A DNA stretch of 18,509 bases from an uncultured Flavobacteriaceae bacterium (GTDB taxonomy: Bacteria > Bacteroidota > Bacteroidia > Flavobacteriales > Flavobacteriaceae): the NCBI GenBank assembly GCA_945788155.1, contig CALZKX010000119.1, positions 1 through 18,509 of the forward strand, written 5' to 3'. Positions 1-8,157 of the stretch are shown here, in pieces. Each line of letters begins with the position of its first letter. Position 1 is the first letter of the stretch. A program made the translations under genes and the position numbers. The notes under the pieces were generated by a model that searched no databases, was not told the origin of the DNA, and saw nothing but the letters and a program-made list of their open reading frames with translations.

Positions 1-813
1 CAGACCTAATACCAATCGTAATCTATTACTTTTTGGGTGGTTATTTTGTAAAGCATTGGCAGATTTACTATTTCCTATTAAAGCTAAAACATCAACTTTT
101 CCAGACTGCATTATTGGTGTTGCCAAAATCCTTCCTCTACCATATACTATGTTTACAACACCTTTTGGGAAACTGTTTTGAAAAGCTTCCAAAAGTGGAG
201 ACAATAATAATATTCCAATTTTAGCTGGTTTGAAAATGGTTGTATTACCCATCATTAAAGCTGGAATCAATAAGGCGAATGTTTCATTTAATGGGTAATT
301 ATAAGGTCCTAAACACAAAACCACACCAAGTGGTCCTCGCCTAATATGGGCATTTACACCACTATGTTTATGAAATTTTGCTGAGTCTCTATCAATTTGT
401 TTATAATCTTCGATAGTATCGTAGATGTATTCTACGGTTCTATCAAATTCTTTTTGAGAATCTCCAAGGTTTTTACCAATTTCCCACATTAAATATTTTA
501 CAACTTCATCGCGTTTGGTTTTCATTTGCTCAACAAACTTTTCCATACAAGCGATTCTGTCTATAACTTTCATGGTTGGCCAAAGTCCTTGACCCTTATT
601 ATAAGCCAAACAAGCGGAATCTAAAGCCTCAATGGCTTCGGCTTTTCCCAATTGCGGAATTGTACCCAATAAGGTTGGTTTGTAATCTTTAGTAGAAGAA
701 ATGGTTGAAAATACTTCAGCTGTTTCTCCATGCCAAGGTTTCAACTCGCCATTAACTAGATAGGTGTTTTGATGTAATAACGATGTAATTTTATACGCTT
801 GTGGAATGTCCAT
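1..813 (-). CDS. gapN: NADP-dependent glyceraldehyde-3-phosphate dehydrogenase-type aldehyde dehydrogenase (partial, N-terminal 271 aa)
   Basis: An ATG at 813 opens a reading frame that runs off the window with no stop, so only the first 271 residues are visible. The chain reads as an aldehyde dehydrogenase. GPYNYPLN (about 169-176) matches the cofactor and catalytic-Asn region, and FKPAK (194-198) the NAD(P)-binding Lys motif. IGNSKSA (about 246-252) stands where the family has its Gly-Ser-Thr loop, and LRLVLGL is where the ELGGK-like segment begins. The catalytic Cys lies beyond the edge. The overall form resembles the Bacteroidota GapN-like proteins, which oxidise glyceraldehyde 3-phosphate to 3-phosphoglycerate and make NADPH; this substrate assignment is from family memory and less sure than the superfamily. 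The gene begins 17 nt after the ilvA stop and is probably the last visible member of the ilv operon. NADPH supply for IlvC would be a natural link, which is inference. Confidence 0.75.
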   Translation of the reverse strand, partial: MDIPQAYKITSLLHQNTYLVNGELKPWHGETAEVFSTISSTKDYKPTLLGTIPQLGKAEAIEALDSACLAYNKGQGLWPTMKVIDRIACMEKFVEQMKTKRDEVVKYLMWEIGKNLGDSQKEFDRTVEYIYDTIEDYKQIDRDSAKFHKHSGVNAHIRRGPLGVVLCLGPYNYPLNETFALLIPALMMGNTTIFKPAKIGILLLSPLLEAFQNSFPKGVVNIVYGRGRILATPIMQSGKVDVLALIGNSKSANALQNNHPKSNRLRLVLGL

Positions 814-830
814 ACTTGTGAAATTTTAAA

Positions 831-2093
831 TCAAACCAAAAATTGAAACAAATCTGGTTTATTATTTAGATAGTCTCCATAAAAATTATGAAGTTTCATT
901 TTGGTAATTAAAGGTTGCAAATCGTTAGGTGACTTAAGTTCTAACCCAACAACAGCCACATCGTTTTCTCGGTTCACTTTTTTAGTATATTCAAAATGTG
1001 TGATATCATCATTTGGACCTAATATCTCAACAACAAATTCTCGTAAAGCACCAGCACGTTGTGGGAATTTAATAATAAAGTAGTGCTTTAAATTAGCATG
1101 TAATAGAGCACGCTCCTTAATTTCTGGTGTTCTGGTAATGTCATTATTGCTACCACTTACTAAACATACTACGTTTTTTCCAACTAGTTCTTCTTTATAA
1201 AAATCTAAAGCTGCAATACTTAAGGCTCCTGCTGGCTCAACTACAATAGCATCTTTATTATACAATTCCAAAATGGTTTGGCATATTTTACCTTCTGGTA
1301 CTGTGATAACCGCATCTAAATTTTGCTTACAAATCTCAAAGGTTTTATCTCCCACTTTACGTACAGCAGCGCCATCAACAAAGCGTTCAATATTTTTAAG
1401 TTCTACTACTCTATCTTTTTGGATAGAAATAGACATGGAAGGTGCACCTTCTGGTTCTACGCCAATTATTTTGGTATTTGGAGACAACTCCTTAAACAAG
1501 GTAGATAATCCTGATGCCAAGCCTCCTCCTCCAACAGGAACAAACACATAATGTATAGGGTGTTGTGCTTGGTCCATTATTTCCAGCCCAACAGTTGCTT
1601 GACCTTCAATGACTTTTTCATCATTAAATGGATGAATAAAGGTTTTGTTCAAACGTTCGCATTCCAACATGGACGCTTCATAAGCATCATCAAACGTATC
1701 GCCAACCAAAACTACATCAATAAAATCGCCTCCAAACATTTTTACTTGCTCAATCTTCTGGTTTGGCGTTGGCGCTGGCATATAAATGGTGCCTTTTATT
1801 TTAAGTAATTTACAGGATAATGTCACACCTTGCGCATGATTTCCAGCACTTGCGCATACAATGCCATTTTCAGCTTCAACCTCTGTTAATGAAGACATCT
1901 TGTTATAAGCGCCTCTAATTTTATAGGAACGTACTTGCTGTAAATCTTCGCGTTTAAAAAACACATTACAGTCAAACTGATTGGAGTAACGCTCATTTTT
2001 AGATAAAGGCGTCAACGAAACTACTTCTTTTAATTTTTCGGAGGCAGCTTCAACGTCTTTTAACCTTGGAAAGTATGTTGTGATAGCTTGCAT
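831..2093 (-). CDS. ilvA: Threonine ammonia-lyase (threonine deaminase), biosynthetic, short form
   Basis: PLP enzyme that converts threonine to 2-oxobutanoate and ammonia, the committed step to isoleucine. SYKIRGAYN carries the PLP-binding Lys58, and the glycine loop VGGGGLASG binds the cofactor phosphate. The C-terminal about 85 residues (YFIIKFPQRAGALREFVVEILGPNDDI) form one ACT-like regulatory domain, where isoleucine feedback is expected. At 420 aa this is the single-regulatory-domain type seen in Bacillus, not the 514-aa E. coli type. I place the start at the ATG at 2093, 4 nt after the ilvC stop. A TTG at 2105 would add four residues and overlap ilvC, and is less likely. It is the fifth ilv gene of the operon, so threonine deamination is co-regulated with the common Ile/Val steps. 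Confidence 0.93.
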   Translation of the reverse strand: MQAITTYFPRLKDVEAASEKLKEVVSLTPLSKNERYSNQFDCNVFFKREDLQQVRSYKIRGAYNKMSSLTEVEAENGIVCASAGNHAQGVTLSCKLLKIKGTIYMPAPTPNQKIEQVKMFGGDFIDVVLVGDTFDDAYEASMLECERLNKTFIHPFNDEKVIEGQATVGLEIMDQAQHPIHYVFVPVGGGGLASGLSTLFKELSPNTKIIGVEPEGAPSMSISIQKDRVVELKNIERFVDGAAVRKVGDKTFEICKQNLDAVITVPEGKICQTILELYNKDAIVVEPAGALSIAALDFYKEELVGKNVVCLVSGSNNDITRTPEIKERALLHANLKHYFIIKFPQRAGALREFVVEILGPNDDITHFEYTKKVNRENDVAVVGLELKSPNDLQPLITKMKLHNFYGDYLNNKPDLFQFLV

Positions 2094-2097
2094 ATTT

Positions 2098-3594
2098 TTA
2101 AGCAAATACTTCTTGTTTAGCTTCAGTTTTAATGATTTTCATGTCTGTCATTGCTTGACGCAATACTTTTCCTGTGACTTCAATTGGATGATTTCTAATG
2201 GCATCATTCACTTTAATCAACTCTAAATTATCAACTGAGTTTGTTTTAGAATACGATTTGCCAATCACATTAGTATCAACCGTTTTCATAAAGTCAACCA
2301 ATAGTGGCTTACACGCATGATTAAATAAATAGCAGCCATACTCTGCTGTGTCTGAAATAATACGATTCATTTCAAATAGTTTTTTTCTAGCAACTGTATT
2401 TGCAATTAATGGCAATTCGTGAAGGGACTCATAATATGCAGATGCTGAAATAATTCCTGAAGCCACCATAGTATCAAAAGCCAACTCTACTCCTGCTCTT
2501 ACAAAAGCAACCATTAATACACCATGGTCAAAATAGTCTTGTTCTGAAATATACTCAGCAGTTGCACTTGTTTTTTCAAAGGCAGTTTCACCAGTTTCAG
2601 CACGCCATTTTAATAAATTCACGTCCTCATTAGCCCAATCTTCCATCATGGTTTTAGAAAAATATCCAGACATAATATCGTCCATGTGCTTTTCAAACAA
2701 TGGTTTCATAATTTCTTTTAACTCTTCTGAAAGTTGAAACGCTTTAATTTTTGCTGGATTGGACAATCTATCCATCATATTGGTGATGCCTCCATGCTTT
2801 AAGGCTTCAGTAATTGTTTCCCAACCATACTGAATTAATTTCGCTGCATAATTTGCGTCGATACCTTCTTCAACCATTTTATCAAACGACAAAATAGAGG
2901 CAGTTTGCAATACGCCACATAAAATGGTTTGCTCTCCCATTAAATCACTTTTCACCTCAGCCACAAACGATGATTCCAAAACACCTGCTTTATGTCCTCC
3001 AGTCGCAGCAGCATAGGCTTTAGCTTGTTCCCAACCCTTTCCTTCTGGGTCGTTTTCAGGATGTACAGCTGTGAGTGTTGGCACACCAAAACCACGTAAA
3101 TATTCTTCTCTAACTTCAGTTCCTGGGCATTTTGGAGCCACCATAATAACCGTTAAATCTTTACGGATTTGTTTGCTTTCTTCCACAATATTAAATCCAT
3201 GGGAATACGATAATGTTGCGCCTTTTTTCATCATTGGCATCACAGTATCCACTACGTTAGAATGTTGCTTGTCAGGAGTTAGATTTAATACTAAATCTGC
3301 TGTTGGAATTAACGCTTCATAAGTACCAATCGTAAATTCATTACTTGTTGCATTTTTGTATGATTGACGCTGTTCTGTAATTGCTTGTTCACGTAAGGCA
3401 TACGAAATATCCAATCCAGAATCTCTCATGTTCAAGCCTTGATTGAGACCTTGTGCACCACAACCAACAATTACTATTTTTTTACCTATTAATGCTGAAA
3501 CACCATCCTCAAACTCGGAAGATTCCATAAATCTACATTTAGATAATTGTTCTAGTTTTTGACTTAACGATAATGTATTAAAATAATTTGCCAT
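2098..3594 (-). CDS. ilvC: Ketol-acid reductoisomerase, NADP(+), class II (long form)
   Basis: Catalyses alkyl migration and NADPH-dependent reduction of 2-acetolactate or 2-aceto-2-hydroxybutanoate, a shared step of valine and isoleucine synthesis. The N-terminal Rossmann fold shows VGCGAQGLNQG (about 43-53). The residues equivalent to E. coli Arg68, Arg76 and Ser78, which select NADPH, are all present. The protein is 498 aa and close to E. coli IlvC (491 aa) along its length, including CPGTEVREEY, VAEVKSDLMGEQTILCG and ESLHELPLIAN. This is the long class II form with a duplicated C-terminal knotted domain that supplies the Mg2+-binding acidic residues. ATG at 3594. The preceding spacer to ilvN is 72 nt and carries a small palindrome. 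ilvA follows after 4 nt, which suggests translational coupling. Confidence 0.97.
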   Translation of the reverse strand: MANYFNTLSLSQKLEQLSKCRFMESSEFEDGVSALIGKKIVIVGCGAQGLNQGLNMRDSGLDISYALREQAITEQRQSYKNATSNEFTIGTYEALIPTADLVLNLTPDKQHSNVVDTVMPMMKKGATLSYSHGFNIVEESKQIRKDLTVIMVAPKCPGTEVREEYLRGFGVPTLTAVHPENDPEGKGWEQAKAYAAATGGHKAGVLESSFVAEVKSDLMGEQTILCGVLQTASILSFDKMVEEGIDANYAAKLIQYGWETITEALKHGGITNMMDRLSNPAKIKAFQLSEELKEIMKPLFEKHMDDIMSGYFSKTMMEDWANEDVNLLKWRAETGETAFEKTSATAEYISEQDYFDHGVLMVAFVRAGVELAFDTMVASGIISASAYYESLHELPLIANTVARKKLFEMNRIISDTAEYGCYLFNHACKPLLVDFMKTVDTNVIGKSYSKTNSVDNLELIKVNDAIRNHPIEVTGKVLRQAMTDMKIIKTEAKQEVFA

Positions 3595-3630
3595 TTTAGT
3601 TTTATTTAAATTTTGATTTGGTTTTGCTTC

Positions 3631-3643
3631 TCGACTGCGTCGA
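3631..3643. repeat. Short palindrome in the ilvN-ilvC spacer
   Basis: TCGAC and GTCGA are perfect inverted arms around a 3-nt loop, inside the 72-nt spacer between ilvN and ilvC. The surrounding letters (cttcTCGACtgcGTCGAaat) resemble a short interspersed palindrome that I recall as common between flavobacterial genes. That recollection is unverified. The stem is too short and lacks a T-tract, so I do not call it a terminator. Confidence 0.5.
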
Positions 3644-3666
3644 AATAACAGCTCAACCTTGTGTTT

Positions 3667-4197
3667 TTATTTATTGAATGCGGCTAGCATTTCTGTTATT
3701 TTCATTTCATCTTTAGTGACTGCTATGCGTCCAGAACGCACAAATTGCATGATTCCAAAAGCACTAAGTTCTCTGTGTAACAATTCTATTTCGTTTTTCC
3801 GTCCCGATTTTTCAAGTACAAAAAACTTCTTGTTTACCGTAACAATACGTGCATTACTTTCTTTGATAATATTTTGAATTTGACGTTCCTCAAATAATAA
3901 GTCCGATTTAATTTTAAACAAGCACGACTCTTGATAAATCGTTTCTTCTTCAGTGTGATAATACGCTTTTATGACCTCAACTTGCTTTTCTATTTGACCT
4001 ATAATCTTTTTCATCTGCTCTTCAGTCATGTTCACCAAAATGGTCCATCGTGTGACACCTTCAATTTCTGAAGCAGAAGAATTAATACTTTCAATATTGA
4101 TATGCCTTCGTTGAAAAATTGCTGAAATCCTGTTCAGTAATCCTATGTTATTTTCGGTATAAACCGAAACTGTAAACTGTTTTATTTCTTTACTCAT
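3667..4197 (-). CDS. ilvN: Acetolactate synthase small (regulatory) subunit
   Basis: Regulatory subunit of acetohydroxyacid synthase. It binds and activates IlvB and confers valine feedback inhibition. The N-terminal ACT domain spans about residues 6-77 (FTVSVYTENNIGLLNRISAIFQRRHINIESI). The C-terminal ALS_ss_C-like half (about 85-165) includes ELLHRELSAFGIMQFVRSGRIAVTK, the usual end of the long-form small subunit. At 176 aa it is the IlvH-like length and not the short E. coli IlvN type. ATG at 4197. It lies 163 nt downstream of the ilvB stop, a wide gap for two subunits of one enzyme, and that gap is almost filled by a 117-bp inverted repeat. The symbol ilvN follows common usage in this phylum; ilvH would also be acceptable. 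Confidence 0.95.
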   Translation of the reverse strand: MSKEIKQFTVSVYTENNIGLLNRISAIFQRRHINIESINSSASEIEGVTRWTILVNMTEEQMKKIIGQIEKQVEVIKAYYHTEEETIYQESCLFKIKSDLLFEERQIQNIIKESNARIVTVNKKFFVLEKSGRKNEIELLHRELSAFGIMQFVRSGRIAVTKDEMKITEMLAAFNK

Positions 4198-4241
4198 ATA
4201 TTTTGAGTTTCTTATCTTTTCTATTACTGTTTTCTTTATTT

Positions 4242-4358
4242 GTCACTTCGAGTGGTTTTATTGAGGAACGAGATAAAATTGTATCGAGAAGTATTCAAAA
4301 TTGTTCTCGATACAAATTTCAATTATGTTGCTCTTCATTGAAATTCACTCGAACTGAC
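4242..4358. repeat. 117-bp imperfect inverted repeat between ilvB and ilvN (REP/MITE-like)
   Basis: Two arms (about 4242-4290 and 4304-4358) are imperfect reverse complements around a 13-nt centre. The inner 12 bp are perfect (TTGTATCGAGAA at 4279-4290 against 4304-4315). So are the outer 8 bp (TTCGAGTG at 4247-4254 against 4346-4353). The middle is mismatched, with about 6 nt extra in the right arm. The element contains no gene and ends just before the ilvB stop codon. In the ilv mRNA it would fold into one long stem. It resembles interspersed extragenic palindromes I recall from Flavobacteriaceae genomes. Mobility cannot be judged from a single copy. Confidence 0.8.
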
Positions 4359-4360
4359 GC

Positions 4361-6097
4361 TTACTCTAATCTTATATCTGAAACCGAAGCACCTGAAGGC
4401 ACCATCGGGAATACATTATCTTCTTTTTCTATACAAACTTCTAAGAAGTAAGCGTCTTTACTTTGCATCATTTCCTCGACTGCAGATGCTAATTCCTCTC
4501 GCTTAGTCACTCGTTTTGCATCCACATAATAGCCTTTTGCAATCGCTACAAAATCTGGATTTGTCATTTCGGTTGATGCGTAGCGTTTATCAAAAAATAA
4601 CTGTTGCCACTGACGCACCATTCCTAGAAATTCATTGTTTAACACCACAATTTTTACAGGCACTTTGGTTTGAAAAATGGTGCCTAATTCCTGAATGGTC
4701 ATTTGGTAACCACCATCACCAATAACAGCTACGACTTCACGTTCAGGAGCTGCCATTTTTGCACCAATAGCTGCTGGTAATGCAAATCCCATGGTGCCTA
4801 ATCCACCAGAAGTAATATTACTTTTGCTAGTATTAAATTCGGCATAACGACAAGCAATCATTTGATGTTGACCAACATCTGAAACGATAGCTGCCTTACC
4901 TTTACTTTGAATATTGATTTGATGTAATACTTCTCCCATGGTTAAGCTTTCTTTTGTTGGATGCAAGTCATTTTTAATGACTTTTTCAAATTCAACAGCA
5001 TATAAATCCTTGAAATTTTGAAGCCATTCTTGATGTGAATTAGCTTTTAGCAATGGAAGTAATTTCGATAAACTTTCTTTTGAATCTCCCAAAATAGCGA
5101 TATCAGTTTTTACGTTTTTATCAACTTCGGCTGGGTCAATTTCAAAGTGAATGATTTTTGCTTGTTTTGCATACTTGTCAAGATTTCCAGTTACTCTGTC
5201 ATCAAAACGCATTCCAATTGCTATTAAAACATCACATTCGTTTGTTAACACATTTGGCGCATAATTACCATGCATCCCAACCATACCAATATTTAAAGGG
5301 TGTGACGTTGGAATTGCTGAAGCCCCTAAAATTGTCCACGCCGAAGGAATTCCAGCTTTTTCAATGACTGCTTTAAGCTCTTCTTCTGCTTTACCCAGAA
5401 TAACACCTTGTCCCCAAACTATCATTGGTTTTTTTGCATTATTTATTAAGTCTGCGGCTTCTTTAAGTTTAAAATCATCAACTTTAGGAACTGGATTATA
5501 GCTTCTGATGCCTTCGCACTTTTTATACTGAAAATCGAACTCTTCAAATTGTGCGTCTTTAGTAATATCTACTAAAACAGGTCCTGGTCGTCCACTTTTG
5601 GCTATGTAAAATGCTTTTGCCATCACTTCTGGAATTTCAGAAGCTTTTGTTATTTGATGATTCCATTTGGTAACAGGTGTTGAAATACCTACAATATCTG
5701 TTTCTTGAAAGGCATCACTTCCTAATAAATGCGATGTAACTTGACCTGTGATGCACACAATTGGTGTTGAATCTATTTGTGCATCTGCTATTCCAGTAAT
5801 TAAATTAGTTGCTCCTGGACCTGAAGTTGCCATAGCAACACCAACTTTTCCAGAAATACGAGCATAGCCTTGAGCTGAATGTGTTGCACCTTGTTCGTGT
5901 CTTGTCAATACATGATTAATTTTATCTTGATACTTATAAAGCTCATCGTAAACTGGCATAATAGCACCTCCTGGGTAACCATATAACACGTCGACACCTT
6001 CAGCTAATAAACATCTTACGATAGCTTCACTACCAGAAATACGTTCTTTAGGTTGCTCTAAGTATTGTTTTTGTTTTATATTTAAAGTTTCTTTCAT
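4361..6097 (-). CDS. ilvB: Acetolactate synthase (acetohydroxyacid synthase) large, catalytic subunit
   Basis: ThDP-dependent enzyme that condenses two pyruvates to 2-acetolactate, or pyruvate with 2-oxobutanoate to 2-aceto-2-hydroxybutanoate. The N-terminal ThDP (Pyr) domain (about 20-185) has the catalytic Glu68 in RHEQGATH. A central domain spans about 205-340. The C-terminal ThDP (PP) domain has the GDG(X)26NN diphosphate/Mg2+ motif, with GDG at 460-462 and NN at 487-488. The product is 578 aa, normal for the family. I use the ATG at 6097; a TTG at 6127 in the same frame would add ten basic residues (KILRRTKLI) with no family support. ilvD ends 80 nt upstream and ilvN begins 163 nt downstream, both gaps holding hairpin-forming repeats. 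Confidence 0.96.
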   Translation of the reverse strand: MKETLNIKQKQYLEQPKERISGSEAIVRCLLAEGVDVLYGYPGGAIMPVYDELYKYQDKINHVLTRHEQGATHSAQGYARISGKVGVAMATSGPGATNLITGIADAQIDSTPIVCITGQVTSHLLGSDAFQETDIVGISTPVTKWNHQITKASEIPEVMAKAFYIAKSGRPGPVLVDITKDAQFEEFDFQYKKCEGIRSYNPVPKVDDFKLKEAADLINNAKKPMIVWGQGVILGKAEEELKAVIEKAGIPSAWTILGASAIPTSHPLNIGMVGMHGNYAPNVLTNECDVLIAIGMRFDDRVTGNLDKYAKQAKIIHFEIDPAEVDKNVKTDIAILGDSKESLSKLLPLLKANSHQEWLQNFKDLYAVEFEKVIKNDLHPTKESLTMGEVLHQINIQSKGKAAIVSDVGQHQMIACRYAEFNTSKSNITSGGLGTMGFALPAAIGAKMAAPEREVVAVIGDGGYQMTIQELGTIFQTKVPVKIVVLNNEFLGMVRQWQQLFFDKRYASTEMTNPDFVAIAKGYYVDAKRVTKREELASAVEEMMQSKDAYFLEVCIEKEDNVFPMVPSGASVSDIRLE

Positions 6098-6157
6098 AAT
6101 CAATTTTGTTCTTCTTAATATCTTCAATCGATTAACTTATTGTTTCTCGATTATGAG

Positions 6158-6177
6158 ATTCCTGCCTTCGCAGGAAT
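6158..6177. repeat. Hairpin repeat abutting the ilvD stop codon
   Basis: ATTCCTGC and GCAGGAAT form a perfect 8-bp stem around a 4-nt loop. It starts immediately after the ilvD stop codon, in the 80-nt ilvD-ilvB spacer. There is no T-run on the minus strand, so it is not a standard intrinsic terminator. The sequence matches a type of short palindrome (ATTCCTGC-GAAG-GCAGGAAT) that I recall as widely dispersed between bacterial genes. It could protect the ilvD mRNA 3' end or set its level relative to ilvB, which is inference. Confidence 0.7.
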
Positions 6178-7857
6178 TTAGAATTCATCAGTTACACATC
6201 CTTTAGATGCAGATGAAACCGTTTTTGCATATTTATATAATACACCACGTTCTACTTTTAGCTTTGGTGCTTTCCATTGTTGTTTGCGTTGTTGCAATTC
6301 TTCGTCTGAAACTTCAAGAGTGATACTATTTGTTTCGGCATCAATGGTAATCATATCGCCATTTTTAACCAAGGCAATTGTTCCACCTTCTTGAGCTTCA
6401 GGTGTTATATGACCAACCACAAACCCATGTGTACCACCTGAAAATCGACCATCTGTAATTAAAGCCACATCTTTTCCTAAACCAGCTCCCATTATTGCAG
6501 CAGTTGGCTTTAACATTTCAGGCATTCCTGGACCTCCTTTTGGACCTTCATAACGAATCACAACGACATCTCCTTTGTTTACTTTGCCATCACGAATGCC
6601 ATCATTGGCATCGTATTCACCTTCAAATACTTTTGCAGTTCCTCTATACTTTAAGCCTTCTTTGCCTGTGATTTTGGCAACACTGCCTTCTAGTGCTAAA
6701 TTTCCATACAACATTCGTAAATGCCCAGAAATTTTTATTGGGTTTTCTAAAGGTTTTATCACTTCTTGTCCTTCAGTTAAATCGTCAACATCCAATAAAT
6801 TTTCAGCAATTGTTTTTCCTGTGACTGTTAGGCAATCGCCATGAAGTAATCCTTTTTTTAATAGATATTTCATAACCGCTGGAATACCTCCAACGTCGTG
6901 AACATCTTCCATTAAATATTTTCCACTAGGTTTTAAATCGGCAAGAAAAGGAGTCTTATCGCTTATTTTTTGAAAATCTGCTAGAGTAAACTCTATTTGT
7001 GCTGCTCTTGCAATTGCTAAAAAGTGCAATACAGCGTTGGTAGAACCTCCAAGAATAGTTACCAAACGAATGGCATTTTCAAGTGATTTTCTGGTAATAA
7101 TATCTGATGGTTTAATGTCTTTTTCCAACAACAATCTCATGGCTTCACCAGCTTTAACCGCTTCTTGTTGCTTTGCGTCTCCTGTTGCAGGATTAGATGA
7201 ATTGAAAGGCAAAGTCATCCCTAAAGCTTCGATTGCAGAAGCCATAGTATTAGCTGTGTACATACCACCACAAGCTCCTGCTCCTGGAATTGCTTTTTTT
7301 ACAATACATTCAAATTCTTCTTGCTCCATTGTTCCAGCTACTTTGCTTCCCCAAGCTTCAAAAGCTGAAACCACATCCAGTTTTTTACCATTATGACATC
7401 CTGAATCAATGGTTCCTCCATATACTAAAATAGATGGTCTGTTCAATCGAATCATTGCCATTAAGGCTCCAGGCATATTTTTATCACAACCAACAACAGT
7501 AACCAAACCATCATAACTCATGGCTTGAACAACCGTTTCCATAGAGTCTGCAATCACATCTCTTGAAGGCAATGAGTAGCGCATTCCTGGAGTTCCCATT
7601 GAAATTCCGTCACTAACTCCAATGGTATTAAAAATCAACCCAACTACATCTTCATTAAGCGTTCCTTGCTTCACCAATTTTGCCAAATCATTGAGATGCA
7701 TGTTACAAGGGTTCCCTTCGTAACCTGTGCTTGCAATTCCCACTAAAGGTTTTTCAAAGTCTTCCCTTGTTAAACCAATACCATGCAACATGGCTTGCGC
7801 TGCTGGTTGGGTTGGGTCTTGGGTGACTGTTTTGCTGTATTTATTTAATTGTTTCAT
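6178..7857 (-). CDS. ilvD: Dihydroxy-acid dehydratase
   Basis: Fe-S dehydratase that makes the 2-oxo acid precursors of valine and isoleucine (and, via 2-oxoisovalerate, leucine and pantothenate). Three cysteines of the IlvD/Edd family are visible at Cys51 (NPCNMHL), Cys124 (GCDKNMPG) and Cys196 (GACGGMYTANTM), the usual cluster ligands. GRFSGGTHGFVVGHI, with the Ser proposed as the catalytic base, is near the C-terminus. The length of 559 aa is typical. ATG at 7857, in good agreement with the family N-terminus. It is the first structural gene of the operon, preceded by about 270 nt of untranslated leader that follows the attenuator. Control is therefore expected to act before this gene. Confidence 0.97.
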   Translation of the reverse strand: MKQLNKYSKTVTQDPTQPAAQAMLHGIGLTREDFEKPLVGIASTGYEGNPCNMHLNDLAKLVKQGTLNEDVVGLIFNTIGVSDGISMGTPGMRYSLPSRDVIADSMETVVQAMSYDGLVTVVGCDKNMPGALMAMIRLNRPSILVYGGTIDSGCHNGKKLDVVSAFEAWGSKVAGTMEQEEFECIVKKAIPGAGACGGMYTANTMASAIEALGMTLPFNSSNPATGDAKQQEAVKAGEAMRLLLEKDIKPSDIITRKSLENAIRLVTILGGSTNAVLHFLAIARAAQIEFTLADFQKISDKTPFLADLKPSGKYLMEDVHDVGGIPAVMKYLLKKGLLHGDCLTVTGKTIAENLLDVDDLTEGQEVIKPLENPIKISGHLRMLYGNLALEGSVAKITGKEGLKYRGTAKVFEGEYDANDGIRDGKVNKGDVVVIRYEGPKGGPGMPEMLKPTAAIMGAGLGKDVALITDGRFSGGTHGFVVGHITPEAQEGGTIALVKNGDMITIDAETNSITLEVSDEELQQRKQQWKAPKLKVERGVLYKYAKTVSSASKGCVTDEF

Positions 7858-8037
7858 TTTTTATTTTTCGTTCTAAGCAAAGTTTAGATGTTTCGAAATT
7901 AAATGTTTACACTTTTTACTAAATGAACATTAACTAAGTTGGTCTAAAGTCATTTAAACCTAAAAACGGATAACTATATGTTTATCAGTGATTTAGACTC
8001 CACAATATATGATGCTCAAACTTCAAAATAATGCAAT

Positions 8038-8074
8038 AAAAAAGCCTTCCAGCCTCAAACCCCATTTGGGGTTT
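8038..8074 (-). other. Distal leader segment: second hairpin and a spare terminator-like 3' arm
   Basis: The stretch 7858-8130 between the attenuator and ilvD has no credible gene. It holds a 7-bp hairpin (AAACCCC 8057-8063, GGGGTTT 8068-8074) that on the plus strand is followed by TTTTT. At 8038-8050 it also holds, read on the minus strand, GGAAGGC followed by six T. That string repeats the 3' arm of the attenuator terminator, but its own complementary arm is missing nearby. The only good partner is the 5' arm at 8148-8157, about 100 nt upstream. It may be a remnant of a duplicated terminator or a second competing fold. Confidence 0.4.
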
Positions 8075-8120
8075 TTGATTTAGATATCTTTAATATCAGT
8101 TGCAATACTGAAAACTTTAT

Positions 8121-8157
8121 CAAAAAACAAAAAGCCTTCCGTTATAGGGAAGGCTTT
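8121..8157 (-). terminator. Attenuator: intrinsic terminator in the ilv leader
   Basis: On the minus strand AAAGCCTTCC (8157-8148), a 7-nt loop, and GGAAGGCTTT (8140-8131) form a perfect 10-bp stem. It runs directly into a T-rich tract (TTGTTTTTTG, 8130-8121). It lies 33 nt after the leader-peptide stop and 273 nt before ilvD. The position between a branched-chain-rich leader peptide and the ilv genes makes it the expected attenuation terminator. Confidence 0.9.

Noticed and set aside
33..224. Plus-strand open frame of 63 codons at the window start
   Set aside because: It lies antisense inside the gapN coding region, whose frame gives a clear aldehyde dehydrogenase. The plus-strand translation has no recognisable features.
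7037..7396. Long plus-strand open frame (119 codons) opposite ilvD
   Set aside because: Antisense shadow of a highly conserved gene; frames of this length are expected opposite ilvD.
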